This document shows positions 7,690 to 16,588 of a stretch of DNA of 37,102 nucleotides, in pieces. Position 1 is the stretch's first letter. The number at the start of each line of letters is the position of its first letter. The stretch comes from Planctomycetota bacterium (GTDB taxonomy: Bacteria > Planctomycetota > Phycisphaerae > WQYP01). The stretch spans positions 1 to 37,102 of the forward strand of contig JAJYZY010000003.1 of the NCBI GenBank assembly GCA_021799715.1. Direction: 5' to 3'. The position numbers and the translations under genes are program-made. Under the pieces are notes generated by a model. It did not search any database. It was not told the DNA's origin and was given only the letters and a program-made list of their open reading frames with translations.

Positions 7690-8802
7690 ATGCGTATAAG
7701 TCAACCGCAAATGTGGCTTCATTTTCCCATGGTCAACGCCGTGCGGGCACGCAGTGGATTTCTTCTGCGACTTGCAGAATCGCTGACCATCACCGGGGTG
7801 GCTCTCCTCGCCTCGGTGATGGTCTTCAGCGTGTTCGTGGCGATTATGAAGGTAAATCCGCTTCAGGCGCTCTATGCGATGTATCTGGGCGCATTTGGCA
7901 CCAGCTTTTCCTGGCAGGTTACGCTGGTGAAAGCGTCGCCGCTGCTGCTGACCGGCCTGTGTACGGCGCTGCCCATGCGCACTGGACTGATTATCATCGG
8001 TGGTGAAGGCGCTTTCGTTCTGGGCGGCCTGTTTGCCGCCGAGGCGGCGCACTGGGTGTTCGGCGCTCCAACGTTGATCGTCTGGCTGGTCATGGCGGCC
8101 GCCGGATGCATCGTCGGCGGCATCTGGATCATGATTCCGGCGGCATTGCGTGTGTATCGCGGCGTTAATGAAACCATCAGCACGCTGTTGATGAACTACA
8201 TAGCCATTGCGATATTCAATCAACTTGTTGAAGGGATTTTTCATGATCCCAATTCTTTGAATAACCCATCAACGTACAGCATCGGCGATAACAATATGAT
8301 CGGCGACATAGGCAATTCGCAAGTGCATTGGGGACTGATCGTGGGCATTGGAGTCTGTATTCTTGCCTGGATACTCGTGCACCACACTACGATGGGATTT
8401 GCCGCCGACCTTGCCGGCGGCAATGCGAAGGCCGCCCGGCTTTCAGGCATCAGGATCAACCGGGTGATTCTCTGGTTCGCTTTTCTGGGCGGAGCCTGCG
8501 CGGGCCTCGCCGGCATGATCCAGGTAGCGGCGGTTCAGGAGCGGGCCAATGACGGATTAAATGTCGGTTACGGTTATGCCGGAATTCTCGTGGCATTCAT
8601 GGCGCGCCAGGATCCATTGGCCATTATTCCCGTGGCCGTGTTACTCGGCGGTGTGCATGCGGGCAAGATTCTTCTGGCGACGCAGTTGGGCCTGCCGAAT
8701 TCAGCGGCCCTGGTATTTCAGGGTTTGCTGTTTCTCTTTATTCTCGGCGCGGAAACGCTTTACGGCCGGTTCTCCATCTTCCAACCACGGGTGCGGACAT
8801 GA
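7690..8802 (+). CDS. ABC transporter permease 1 (BMP/nucleoside type)
   Basis: This 370-residue inner-membrane permease belongs to the branched-chain amino-acid/ribose-like permease superfamily used with BMP binding proteins (NupB/BmpF-like). It has about eight to ten hydrophobic helices, the RGVNETISTLLMNYIA motif (about 155-170) and the conserved GGNAKAARLSGI coupling loop (about 245). The ATG at 7690 begins two bases after the binding-protein stop; a TTG at 7678 would overlap it. The next gene overlaps by four bases. Confidence 0.9.
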   Translation: MRISQPQMWLHFPMVNAVRARSGFLLRLAESLTITGVALLASVMVFSVFVAIMKVNPLQALYAMYLGAFGTSFSWQVTLVKASPLLLTGLCTALPMRTGLIIIGGEGAFVLGGLFAAEAAHWVFGAPTLIVWLVMAAAGCIVGGIWIMIPAALRVYRGVNETISTLLMNYIAIAIFNQLVEGIFHDPNSLNNPSTYSIGDNNMIGDIGNSQVHWGLIVGIGVCILAWILVHHTTMGFAADLAGGNAKAARLSGIRINRVILWFAFLGGACAGLAGMIQVAAVQERANDGLNVGYGYAGILVAFMARQDPLAIIPVAVLLGGVHAGKILLATQLGLPNSAALVFQGLLFLFILGAETLYGRFSIFQPRVRT

Positions 8803-9725
8803 GTCATAGTTTAGGATATTGGGGTATACCCTTGGCCGTTCTGGGAGGCATACTCCGGCTAAGTCCACCATTTCTCTTTGTGAGCCTGGGTGAATGCCTG
8901 ACCGAAAAAAGCGGGCGCATTAACCTCGGACAGGAAGGCACGCTGGTAATGGGAGCCATGAGCGCGTATGGCATTTCATATCTCAGTGGATCGCCGTGGC
9001 TGGGTGTGCTGACCGCCGGAGCCGTGGGTTTCATGCTCGGTGGGATTCACGGCTGGTTCTGCTCGCGTCCGCGCGTCAATGATATCGCACTGGGAATTGC
9101 CATGATGTTCCTCGGCGAAGGGTTGGCGTTTTATCTGGGTCGCGGCCTGATTCAACCCCAGGCCCCGCAGTTGGCTTCCATTAATCTCGGCTGGTGGAGC
9201 CGGCAACCGGAAATAGTCGCGGCGCTGAAAATCAATATTTTGCTTCCGGTGGGATTGGCCCTGGCAATATTGATGTGGTGGGCGTTTCGATATACCCGCT
9301 GGGGGATGGTCGTGCGGCTGGCGGGGGAAAGTTCGGATGCTTCGCGGGCCATGGGATATTCCATCAACACCATCCGTTTTCTGGCAACATCCGTCGGAGG
9401 CTTTATTGCGGCCATCGGCGGCGCGTTTCTCTCGCTGTATTACCCGGGATCATGGAATGACAATATTTCCAGCGGACAGGGGCTTATGGCTGTGGCGCTG
9501 GTGATCTTCGCGCGATGGAATCCAATAAACTGCATTTACGCGGCGATTATATTTGGCGGTGCCAAGGCCATCGGGCCGGCGCTGCAGGCCGCCGGCTTTA
9601 GTTCTTACACGTACCTCATCAATGCCGCGCCGTATGTGCTGACCATGGTCATTATGATCATGACCTGTTCGCGGACGAAAGCCTGGGTTGGTGCGCCGGC
9701 AGAACTTGGCGCGAGTTTACGGTAG
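8799..9725 (+). CDS. ABC transporter permease 2 (BMP/nucleoside type)
   Basis: The 308-residue second permease (NupC/BmpG-like) starts inside the permease-1 stop (ATGA). Family marks are the LTEKSGRINLGQEGTLVMGA motif (about 30-50), the NDIALGIAMMFLGEGLA segment and the GESSDASRAMGYSI coupling loop (about 185). With permease 1 it would form the transmembrane channel. Gene order BMP-permease-permease with the ATPase placed later is atypical, since in common nup/bmp operons the ATPase lies before the permeases. Confidence 0.9.
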   Translation: MSHSLGYWGIPLAVLGGILRLSPPFLFVSLGECLTEKSGRINLGQEGTLVMGAMSAYGISYLSGSPWLGVLTAGAVGFMLGGIHGWFCSRPRVNDIALGIAMMFLGEGLAFYLGRGLIQPQAPQLASINLGWWSRQPEIVAALKINILLPVGLALAILMWWAFRYTRWGMVVRLAGESSDASRAMGYSINTIRFLATSVGGFIAAIGGAFLSLYYPGSWNDNISSGQGLMAVALVIFARWNPINCIYAAIIFGGAKAIGPALQAAGFSSYTYLINAAPYVLTMVIMIMTCSRTKAWVGAPAELGASLR

Positions 9726-10427
9726 ATGATAATGGACATTCAAAAACAATATCCACAGATTAGCGCCGAGCTGTATGCGTGGCCATTTGACGCCGACCTG
9801 CGCCCCGCCAATACCGCATTGCTGGTCATTGACATGCAGCACGATTTTTGCAGTCCCGGTGGTTTTATAGATCGCCTCGGGCTGCCGACAGCCGGCACGC
9901 GGGCGATTATTCCGGCCGTGCGCCAGGTTCTGCTGGCCATGCGGCGTGCCGGATTTCATATCATACACACGCGGGAGGGACACCGTCGCGACCTGGCGGA
10001 CGTGCCGGCCAATAAGGCCTGGCGTCTGGCGCGGGCGGGCGTGCCGATTGGGGCGAACCCCGGTCCATGCGGCATGGTATTGACCCGTGGTGAACCGGGA
10101 TGGGAAATTGTCCCCGAACTGGCACCTCTGGCCGACGAGCCGGTTATCGATAAGCCGGGCAAAGGGGCGTTCTACGCCACGGATATGGAGCTTGTGCTGC
10201 GCACGCGAGGCATTCGCAATCTTGTTATAACCGGGGTCACAACGGATGTATGCGTTCACACGACATTGCGGGAAGCCAATGACCGGGGGTTTGAATGTCT
10301 GCTTCTGGAAGACTGCTGCGCGGCAATAAATCCGGCCAGTCATGCCATGGCCGTGTGGCAGGTGCGCGTGGGGGCGATTTTTGGTGTGGTTACGCAGTCC
10401 GCTGAATTATTGAGGGTCATTGCATGA
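9726..10427 (+). CDS. BiuH-like isochorismatase-fold amidohydrolase, copy 1
   Basis: A 233-residue cysteine amidohydrolase of the isochorismatase-like superfamily, closest in motif layout to biuret amidohydrolase (BiuH) and its triuret relative. The catalytic triad is visible: D36 in VIDMQ, K143 in DKPGKG and C176 in TTDVCVHTT, with the family's 33-residue Lys-Cys spacing. Unlike copies 2 and 3, the segment after the helix reads VRVGAIFG, one residue shorter, and lacks the Gln equivalent to BiuH Q215. Substrate choice may therefore differ. It begins directly after the permease stop (an ATG at 9732 is also possible) and overlaps copy 2 by four bases. The exact substrate is not decidable from sequence. 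Confidence 0.85.
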   Translation: MIMDIQKQYPQISAELYAWPFDADLRPANTALLVIDMQHDFCSPGGFIDRLGLPTAGTRAIIPAVRQVLLAMRRAGFHIIHTREGHRRDLADVPANKAWRLARAGVPIGANPGPCGMVLTRGEPGWEIVPELAPLADEPVIDKPGKGAFYATDMELVLRTRGIRNLVITGVTTDVCVHTTLREANDRGFECLLLEDCCAAINPASHAMAVWQVRVGAIFGVVTQSAELLRVIA

Positions 10428-11125
10428 TTAAAGCCGGCATCATTCAGCAGAGATGGGTTGCGGCGGAGCCTTACGCATGGCCCTACAACGGGGATTTGCG
10501 CCCGGAAAACACCGCCCTTATCATTATCGACATGCAGACGGATTTCTGTGGAAAAGGCGGATATATCGATTTGCTTGGATATGATGTTTCCATTACCCGC
10601 GCCTGCATCGATCCGATTCGGAAATTGCTGGCGGCCATGCGGGCGGCCAAGTTTCACATTATTCATACGCGGGAAGGACATCGCCCCGATTTATCCGACC
10701 TTCCGGACAACAAGCGGTGGCGATCCCGCCAGGGCCATGCCGGCATCGGCGATCCGGGGCCGTGCGGCCGCGTACTGGTTCGTGGCGAGCCGGGCTGGGA
10801 TATTGTGCCGGAATTGTATCCGCTTCCCGGCGAACCGATTATCGATAAACCGGGCAAAGGCTCTTTCTATGCCACGGACTTGGATATGATTTTGCGGCAG
10901 GGTGGCATTACCAATCTTGTTCTGACCGGCATTACCACGGATGTATGCGTGCATACCACCATGCGCGAAGCCAATGACCGGGGATATGAATGCGTGCTTT
11001 TAAGTGATTGCTGCGCCGCTACGGATCCGGCCAATCACGTTGCCGCGGTCAACATGGTCAAGATGCAGAATGGCGTTTTTGGTTCCGTCAGCACGTCATT
11101 ACAGCTTATGGAGGCCATTCAATGA
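10424..11125 (+). CDS. BiuH-like isochorismatase-fold amidohydrolase, copy 2
   Basis: This 233-residue paralogue of copy 1 is the best biuret hydrolase candidate here. D36, K142 and C175 fall at the same numbers as the catalytic residues of characterised BiuH, and Q215 in MVKMQNGVFG is present. Biuret hydrolase converts biuret to allophanate plus ammonia, and the last step is encoded downstream at 13796. Long identical protein stretches (GEPGW, IDKPGKG, TTDVCVHTT, REANDRG) and short identical DNA runs show that copies 1 and 2 are a tandem duplication. It overlaps both neighbours by four bases. Confidence 0.87.
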   Translation: MIKAGIIQQRWVAAEPYAWPYNGDLRPENTALIIIDMQTDFCGKGGYIDLLGYDVSITRACIDPIRKLLAAMRAAKFHIIHTREGHRPDLSDLPDNKRWRSRQGHAGIGDPGPCGRVLVRGEPGWDIVPELYPLPGEPIIDKPGKGSFYATDLDMILRQGGITNLVLTGITTDVCVHTTMREANDRGYECVLLSDCCAATDPANHVAAVNMVKMQNGVFGSVSTSLQLMEAIQ

Positions 11126-12687
11126 TTGAAGGTCGTATCGAAGTGACAAAACATGGCGCGCCGGGACTGGAAGTCATCGGCATGAGCAAACGATTCGGCT
11201 CGCTTAAAGCCCTGGATGATGTCTCTCTCAAAGTGCAGCCGGGAACGATTCATGCGCTTCTGGGCGGCAACGGCGCGGGAAAGAGCACACTGGTAAAATG
11301 CGTGATGGGCTTTTATCACGCCGACGCCGGCGATATTGTCCTGGGACCCCGGCAAGTTACCGTCCGCGACCCGCGCGAGGCGCGCGAGCTTGGCATGGGC
11401 ATGGTATACCAGCATTTTACCCTGGTGCAGAATATGACCGTGCTTGAAAATCTGGTGTTGTCGCGCGGTAAAATTCCGGGCGTTATCAACTGGGGGCGGG
11501 AACGGCAGGAAGTTGAACACTTTATGACCACAACCCCGTTCAAGCTCCGGGCGGATTCCAAAATCAGCTCCCTCTCCGCCGGCGAGAAACAGAAACTGGA
11601 GATTCTCAAGCAATTGTATCTGAACACTAAATTGCTGTTTCTTGACGAGCCTACATCTTCACTGACACCGGGGGAAACCGAGGAAGTGCTGGGAATGCTG
11701 CAGGCGATGGTTAAGCGCGGAGATTTAACCATTATTCTCATAACGCATCGCTTTCGGGAGGTGATGCGGTTTGCCGATGCCTGCACCATTCTAAGAAACG
11801 GAAAGCTGGCCGGTTCGGGCCTGGTGAAGGAATTGGATCAACAACAAATGTCCGATTGGATGATCGGATCAGACCAGACAATACAGACCGCGTCCCGCAA
11901 AGATATTGAGAGCGGAAAAGTCAAGCTGGAACTCTGTGAACTTGAGGCCGTTGATGATACCGGCGTGCCGGCTCTGGAAAAGTTGAGTCTCGCCGTGCGC
12001 GGCGGTGAAATCGTTGGAATTGCGGGCGTTTCCGGTAACGGCCAGCGGGCATTGATAGAAGTCATCGCGGGACAAAGACCGCTGACCGGCGGAAGGATTA
12101 TGGTGCGCGAGCAACGGTATCGGGGAACGAGAAAGGAAATTCAACTGCACCGCCTCAATTGCCTTCCGGAGGAGCCGCTGCACAATACCTGCGTGGGGCA
12201 CATGAGTGTGACCAAGAACATGGGAATGCGAAAATTTGACCAGAAACCCAACCGCATATTGGGATTCTTTCTGCACAATGGACGCCTGCGCCGCAACGCC
12301 CTTGACTTGATCAAACGATATAACGTCAAAACGCCGTCGCCGGAGTCGCCCATACGCACTCTTTCCGGCGGTAATATTCAGCGGGCGGTACTGGCCCGGG
12401 AACTCTGTGAACCCAGCGAGGTTCTTATTACGGCCAATCCATGTTACGGCCTTGATTTTCAAGCCACGGCGGATATTCGTTCGCAAATTATGGAAGCGCG
12501 AAACCACGGAGCCGCGGTATTGTTAATCAGTGAGGATCTCGACGAAATTCTGGAACTGGCGGATCGTATATTTGTGATTTTTGAAGGCCGCTTGATCTAT
12601 GAAACTTCCGCCGCCGCCGCGGATGTCTCGCAGATTGGACGGGCGATGGCCGGTCATTCGCCGGCGGAAGAATTGGTGCATGCATGA
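11122..12687 (+). CDS. ABC transporter double ATPase (BMP/nucleoside type)
   Basis: A 521-residue protein with two fused nucleotide-binding domains, as in NupA/BmpE/RbsA-type importers. Domain 1 has Walker [10 protein letters not shown] (about 48-56), the variant signature LSAGEKQ and Walker [12 protein letters not shown]. Domain 2 has a degenerate Walker A ([10 protein letters not shown], no Lys), a normal LSGGN signature and a Walker B replaced by [11 protein letters not shown]. Such asymmetry is usual in this family. The start is ATG 11122, overlapping the copy-2 stop (ATGA). It overlaps the next gene by four bases, so the ATPase sits between two hydrolase genes, fixing transport and hydrolysis in one unit. 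Confidence 0.93.
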   Translation: MIEGRIEVTKHGAPGLEVIGMSKRFGSLKALDDVSLKVQPGTIHALLGGNGAGKSTLVKCVMGFYHADAGDIVLGPRQVTVRDPREARELGMGMVYQHFTLVQNMTVLENLVLSRGKIPGVINWGRERQEVEHFMTTTPFKLRADSKISSLSAGEKQKLEILKQLYLNTKLLFLDEPTSSLTPGETEEVLGMLQAMVKRGDLTIILITHRFREVMRFADACTILRNGKLAGSGLVKELDQQQMSDWMIGSDQTIQTASRKDIESGKVKLELCELEAVDDTGVPALEKLSLAVRGGEIVGIAGVSGNGQRALIEVIAGQRPLTGGRIMVREQRYRGTRKEIQLHRLNCLPEEPLHNTCVGHMSVTKNMGMRKFDQKPNRILGFFLHNGRLRRNALDLIKRYNVKTPSPESPIRTLSGGNIQRAVLARELCEPSEVLITANPCYGLDFQATADIRSQIMEARNHGAAVLLISEDLDEILELADRIFVIFEGRLIYETSAAAADVSQIGRAMAGHSPAEELVHA

Positions 12688-13364
12688 AAACCGTGGAAGC
12701 CCAACCATTTCCCTATGAACTCCCGGATCAGGGCGTGGCACTAATTGTTATCGACATGCAAAGGGATTTCATTGAACCCGGCGGATTTGGCTCCATGCTG
12801 GGAAATGATGTCCGCACTCTGGCCGCAATTGTACCCGCGGTACGCGAACTGATATTGGCTTTTCGCCGGCGCGGGTGGCCGATCATTCATACCCGCGAGG
12901 GTCATCAAAGTGATCTGTCGGATTGTCCGCGCGCCAAACGGTACCGCGGCTTTCCAAAACTCCGCATCGGCGATGTGGGGCCGATGGGCAGGATTCTTAT
13001 TGATGGCCAACCCGGCAATGAAATTGTCGCGGAACTTGCGCCGGCTCCGGGCGAATATGAAATTGTTAAACCTGGAAAGGGGGCATTTTATAAAACCGAT
13101 CTTTCCACGATTCTAACCGATCTGAAAATCACCCATCTTGTTTTTGCCGGCGTGACAACGGAAGTATGCGTTCAGACATCCATGCGCGAGGCCAACGATC
13201 GCGGCTATTACTGTTTGTTAATTGAGGATTGCACCGCCAGTTACTTCCCGGCGTTCCGACAGTCAGCGCTGGACATGATTCGTGCCCAGGGGGCCATCGT
13301 GGGTTGGACAGCTCCATTAAAAACTTTTCTGAAATCTTTGCAGGAGCAGCGCACTTATGTCTGA
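12684..13364 (+). CDS. BiuH/RutB-like isochorismatase-fold amidohydrolase, copy 3
   Basis: This 226-residue third paralogue is more divergent and lacks the first 12 residues of the other two. The triad is D24 (VIDMQ), K129 (VKPGKG) and C162 (TTEVCVQTS), again 33 residues from Lys to Cys. Q202 (RAQGAIVGW) aligns with BiuH Q215. The helix after the nucleophile has QTS instead of HTT, and the C-terminal loop carries Tyr-Phe-Pro where the others have small residues, so the pocket should differ. Possible substrates are triuret, a ureido-acid (RutB-like) or another amide; sequence alone does not decide. It overlaps the ATPase by four bases and the cupin by eight. Confidence 0.85.
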   Translation: MKTVEAQPFPYELPDQGVALIVIDMQRDFIEPGGFGSMLGNDVRTLAAIVPAVRELILAFRRRGWPIIHTREGHQSDLSDCPRAKRYRGFPKLRIGDVGPMGRILIDGQPGNEIVAELAPAPGEYEIVKPGKGAFYKTDLSTILTDLKITHLVFAGVTTEVCVQTSMREANDRGYYCLLIEDCTASYFPAFRQSALDMIRAQGAIVGWTAPLKTFLKSLQEQRTYV

Positions 13365-13713
13365 CGATCCACAGCGCATCGTTCTGGAAAATTTGTTCGG
13401 CCCCGACGCGGATCTGGACAAGTTTAACTGGCAGCCGTTCAAAGAGGGAATTGAGATTTATCGTATTTACGGTGATGGTCTGGGCGGAGCGGCGGCGGCG
13501 CTTCTGCGCTATAAAGCCGGCGCGTCGGTGCCATTGCATCGGCACCCGGATTACGAAATGGTGCTTATCCTTCGGCAGGGGCAGTCCGATGCGGGTGGAA
13601 GCTATCCGGCCGGCACCCTGCTTGTAAGCCGCCCCGGAAGTCAACACGAAGTACGCAGTGTGGCTGGTTGTGTGGTGCTGATTATCTGGAACAAACCTGT
13701 GGAGTTTATTTAA
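13357..13713 (+). CDS. Small single-domain cupin
   Basis: A 118-residue cupin. The metal-binding first motif is seen as [16 protein letters not shown] (about residues 63-78, with two His and a Glu), and the second as [18 protein letters not shown] (about 88-105). The fold resembles ChrR/anti-sigma-type cupins found beside amidase genes. Its start overlaps the stop of copy 3. It may isomerise or sense a pathway intermediate, or act as an accessory factor; no direct evidence favours one role. An 82-base gap follows before the allophanate hydrolase. Confidence 0.75.
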   Translation: MSDDPQRIVLENLFGPDADLDKFNWQPFKEGIEIYRIYGDGLGGAAAALLRYKAGASVPLHRHPDYEMVLILRQGQSDAGGSYPAGTLLVSRPGSQHEVRSVAGCVVLIIWNKPVEFI

Positions 13714-13795
13714 TTGGGTATACTACCTCCCGTTGCCACGCCTGGTTGCATCCGTGGCACGACCAGATCGCGAGCATAAAAGGAAACAGGCGACA

Positions 13796-15628
13796 ATGGC
13801 AGAGGAATTGCACCAACTGGTGTTCACCATCGAGTCAATACATCAAGCATATCGTAGCGGTACTTATACGGTTCGAGAAGTGGTGGAGGAGTCGCTGCGG
13901 CGAATCGCGTCCGCGCCAGCCGGAATATGGATTTCCATCGGAGATCGAACGGCGCTGATCAGGCGGGCGGCGGATGCCGATAATTGGCTCGCCGCCCAAC
14001 CTGATGCGCTTGATAGCCGGCCGCTTTTGGGAATTCCTTACGGTGTTAAGGACAACATTGATGTTCTGGGCCTGGCTACCACCGCCGGCTGTGCGGCGTT
14101 TTCGTATCAGCCGGCCTGCAACGCCCCGGTTATAGAGTTGCTCGATCGTGCCGGTGCCATCTGCATGGGCAAAACCAATATGGACCAATTCGCCACGGGA
14201 CTCGTGGGCGTAAGATCGGCATTTGGTGAATGTCCCAACGCCTTGAATCCGGATTATATTTCCGGTGGTTCAAGTTCCGGTTCGGCCGTCGCGGTTGCGC
14301 AGGGACACGTGGGGTTTTCACTGGGAACGGACACCGCTGGATCAGGACGGGTGCCGGCGGCACTGAATAACATCATCGGCTTTAAGCCCACCCGCGGGTT
14401 GCTTAGCACCCGCGGAGTTGTGCCGGCGTGCCGGTCGCTGGATTGTGTTTCCATATTCACGTTGCTGGCCGCGGATTCCTGGCGCGTCTTTCAAGTCCTC
14501 CGGGAGCCTGATGCGGACGATGAGTTTTCAATCGCCGATCCGCCGGAGATAAAAAATCCCGCCGCGTTGCCGCCGGTGTTTAACGTGGGCATTCCCCGAC
14601 CTGATCAATTGGAATTTTTTGGAGATTCCGGGGCACAAGCACTCTTCGGGTTGGCGGTGGAAAGGATCAGGTCTCTTGGCGGCAGAATCATTGAAATTGA
14701 TTTTTCGCCTTTTCAGGAAGCGGGCGAATTGCTTTACAACGGCCCGTGGATTGTGGAACGCTATGCCGGGCTTAAACCTTTTGTGGCCTCTCATCCCGAT
14801 AATTGTCTTCCCGTAATCAAAGAGATATTTTCAACATCGAGCAATTATTCCGCCCGGGATGTGTTTGCCGCACTGCATCGGCGTCGCACGCTATTGATGA
14901 AAACACGCCAAATCTGGAATCAAATTCAAACGCTTGTGCTGCCCACCGCGCCAACTATTTACCGCCGTTCACAAATTCACGCCGATCCGATCCGACTAAA
15001 TACCAATCTTGGTTATTACACGCGGTTCGCCAATCTCATGAAATGCTGTGTGGTTGCCGTACCCGCGGCGATCCGATCCGATGGCCTGCCCTTTGGGATT
15101 TCCCTCGTGGCACCGGCATTTAATGAACATAAACTTATTGCGATGGCGGGGCGTTTTCACGCGGATACGAGCCTTACAATGGGGGCCTTGGCAGCCCCGG
15201 TTCCTGACGAATGTCATTGCGCCGGGAAGTCATGCGATCAAATGATGGATATTGCCGTTGTCGGTGCGCACTTATCCGGACAGCCATTGAATTATCAACT
15301 GATCGATGTTGACGCGCACTTTGTGCGCGAAGCGCGCACAGCCCCATGCTATCGCCTTTCAAGTCTCGGCAACGCCAAGCCGGCGAAGCCCGGACTGGTG
15401 CGTGTGGCGTCCGGCGGCGGTGCGATTCGCCTGGAGATATGGCGGATGCCGCATTGTAACTTCGGCGCGTTTCTGGCGCTGGTTCCGTCTCCGCTTTGTA
15501 TTGGTTCAATTACCCTTGAAGACCGCACGACGGTAAAGGGGTTCCTTTGCGAATCTGTGGCCGCGGAACAGGGCCGCGATATAACATCTTTCGGCGGCTG
15601 GAGGGAGTTTTTGATTGAAGACCGGTAG
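13796..15628 (+). CDS. atzF: Allophanate hydrolase (AtzF-type, two-domain)
   Basis: This 610-residue enzyme is close in length to AtzF (605). The amidase-signature domain (about 1-450) carries the Ser-cisSer-Lys triad: K85 in GVKDNID, S159 in SGGSSSGS and S183 in TDTAGSGR, with the family's 24-residue Ser-Ser spacing. From about residue 475 a complete C-terminal domain follows. It begins VVGAHLSGQPLNYQL and includes TAPCYRLSSL, KPGLVRV and VKGFLCES, and ends FGGWREFL. In AtzF this domain completes breakdown of the N-carboxycarbamate intermediate, so the net reaction is allophanate -> 2 NH3 + 2 CO2. ATG 13796 is chosen over an upstream TTG (13733) because AGG-rich sequence precedes it. Its presence is the strongest clue to the operon's pathway. 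Confidence 0.93.
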   Translation: MAEELHQLVFTIESIHQAYRSGTYTVREVVEESLRRIASAPAGIWISIGDRTALIRRAADADNWLAAQPDALDSRPLLGIPYGVKDNIDVLGLATTAGCAAFSYQPACNAPVIELLDRAGAICMGKTNMDQFATGLVGVRSAFGECPNALNPDYISGGSSSGSAVAVAQGHVGFSLGTDTAGSGRVPAALNNIIGFKPTRGLLSTRGVVPACRSLDCVSIFTLLAADSWRVFQVLREPDADDEFSIADPPEIKNPAALPPVFNVGIPRPDQLEFFGDSGAQALFGLAVERIRSLGGRIIEIDFSPFQEAGELLYNGPWIVERYAGLKPFVASHPDNCLPVIKEIFSTSSNYSARDVFAALHRRRTLLMKTRQIWNQIQTLVLPTAPTIYRRSQIHADPIRLNTNLGYYTRFANLMKCCVVAVPAAIRSDGLPFGISLVAPAFNEHKLIAMAGRFHADTSLTMGALAAPVPDECHCAGKSCDQMMDIAVVGAHLSGQPLNYQLIDVDAHFVREARTAPCYRLSSLGNAKPAKPGLVRVASGGGAIRLEIWRMPHCNFGAFLALVPSPLCIGSITLEDRTTVKGFLCESVAAEQGRDITSFGGWREFLIEDR

Positions 15629-16514
15629 CCGACGGTGTATAACGCTGGCCATGAAATCATCCGCCAGCACAAACGTATCCACTGCCCCGACATTCTGTAC
15701 CGGTTATTACCACGAACCATTTCTCTCGCTGTGTTCCGAAGTGCCAGGAGCTTCCGTTTATTTGCCGAGCGATTTTTATGTGGAATGGGGGCCGGTATTT
15801 CATCGCGGGCGACTGGATGGTTCCGCGCGATTATTGATATTGGGAATGGTTCCAACCCAGCTTGAAATTATAACGCGCCGAATTTTAATGGGCGACGCCG
15901 GGCAGAGATTGCAGGGATTTCTCGCCAAGCTGGGCGTGGTGAAAAGTTACGTCATGATCAACACTTTTATATACAGCATTGCCAACAGTAAAGCACCGGG
16001 AATTTATCAGGATCATCCAGCCATAGCCGCCTATCGCCATGCCTGGATCGATGCGTTGATAACCCCGGAAGTTGATGCGGTGATCGGATTGGGATCGCGG
16101 GCGGATGCGGCATTTGCCCTCTGGCGGCAGACTACGGCGGGACAAAGATTTTCCGGCGCATATCTCAATATCGTGCATCCCACACAGCCCGAAAGCGCGG
16201 CGCACGGAAATCCCCAGCGCCTGGCCACTGCCACCGCCGCGCTATTGAACAATTGGAACCAAGCTCTGGAGATACTGCACAAACAGATACGATCACCCGA
16301 TGAAGTGGTCAAATTGGTGCCGTATGGGGACAGCTTTATATCCGGCGATGTTCGCCCCATACCGTCGTTTGATCTTCCGGCCGGAACGCCCGGATGGATG
16401 GGCCAAACAGCGATGTGGGCCACGCGACCTGCCGGTGACCGCGCAGCAAAGAGGGCCAGTATCACCATTTCGCCGCCGCGTGGCATTTATAACCCATGCG
16501 ATGGCGCCGATTGA
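15615..16514 (+). CDS. Uracil-DNA-glycosylase-superfamily-like protein
   Basis: The product has 299 residues from TTG 15615, or 287 from ATG 15651. TTG is favoured by GGAGGGAG just upstream and by a 14-base overlap with atzF. The core (about 72-120) reads LLILGMVPTQLE..., then GDAGQRLQGFLAKLG and YVMINTFIY. This matches the layout of family 4/5-type UDGs (phosphate/base loop, AGxxL helix, Asn strand), and a late HPT (188-190) stands where UDGs have an HPS-like motif. The usual GExPG(xxE) loop is altered, so glycosylase activity is uncertain. A tail of about 75 residues resembles nothing I know. As last gene of a ureide-type operon it may bind a nucleobase-like ligand (inference). Confidence 0.65.
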   Translation: MKTGSRRCITLAMKSSASTNVSTAPTFCTGYYHEPFLSLCSEVPGASVYLPSDFYVEWGPVFHRGRLDGSARLLILGMVPTQLEIITRRILMGDAGQRLQGFLAKLGVVKSYVMINTFIYSIANSKAPGIYQDHPAIAAYRHAWIDALITPEVDAVIGLGSRADAAFALWRQTTAGQRFSGAYLNIVHPTQPESAAHGNPQRLATATAALLNNWNQALEILHKQIRSPDEVVKLVPYGDSFISGDVRPIPSFDLPAGTPGWMGQTAMWATRPAGDRAAKRASITISPPRGIYNPCDGAD

Positions 16515-16588
16515 TCGTGATGGTATGTCGGATTCATCGCAAGCCAATCCGGCCATTCCGCGTGCAAACTTCTGCAACCCCGCTCGAG

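Noticed and set aside
6551..12687. Ordinary purine nucleoside importer with no link to ureides
   Set aside because: Transporter family alone would allow this, but interleaving and overlapping with hydrolase genes makes a shared ureide-type substrate more likely; kept only as an alternative.
9726..13364. Isochorismatase for siderophore synthesis or nicotinamidase
   Set aside because: The fold is shared, but no siderophore or NAD genes are near, and the GEPGW, KPGKG and REANDRG motifs and the AtzF neighbour favour BiuH-like amidohydrolases.
13796..15628. GatA (Glu-tRNA amidotransferase subunit A)
   Set aside because: The N-terminal amidase domain resembles GatA, but the full C-terminal allophanate-hydrolase domain and absence of gatB/gatC exclude it.
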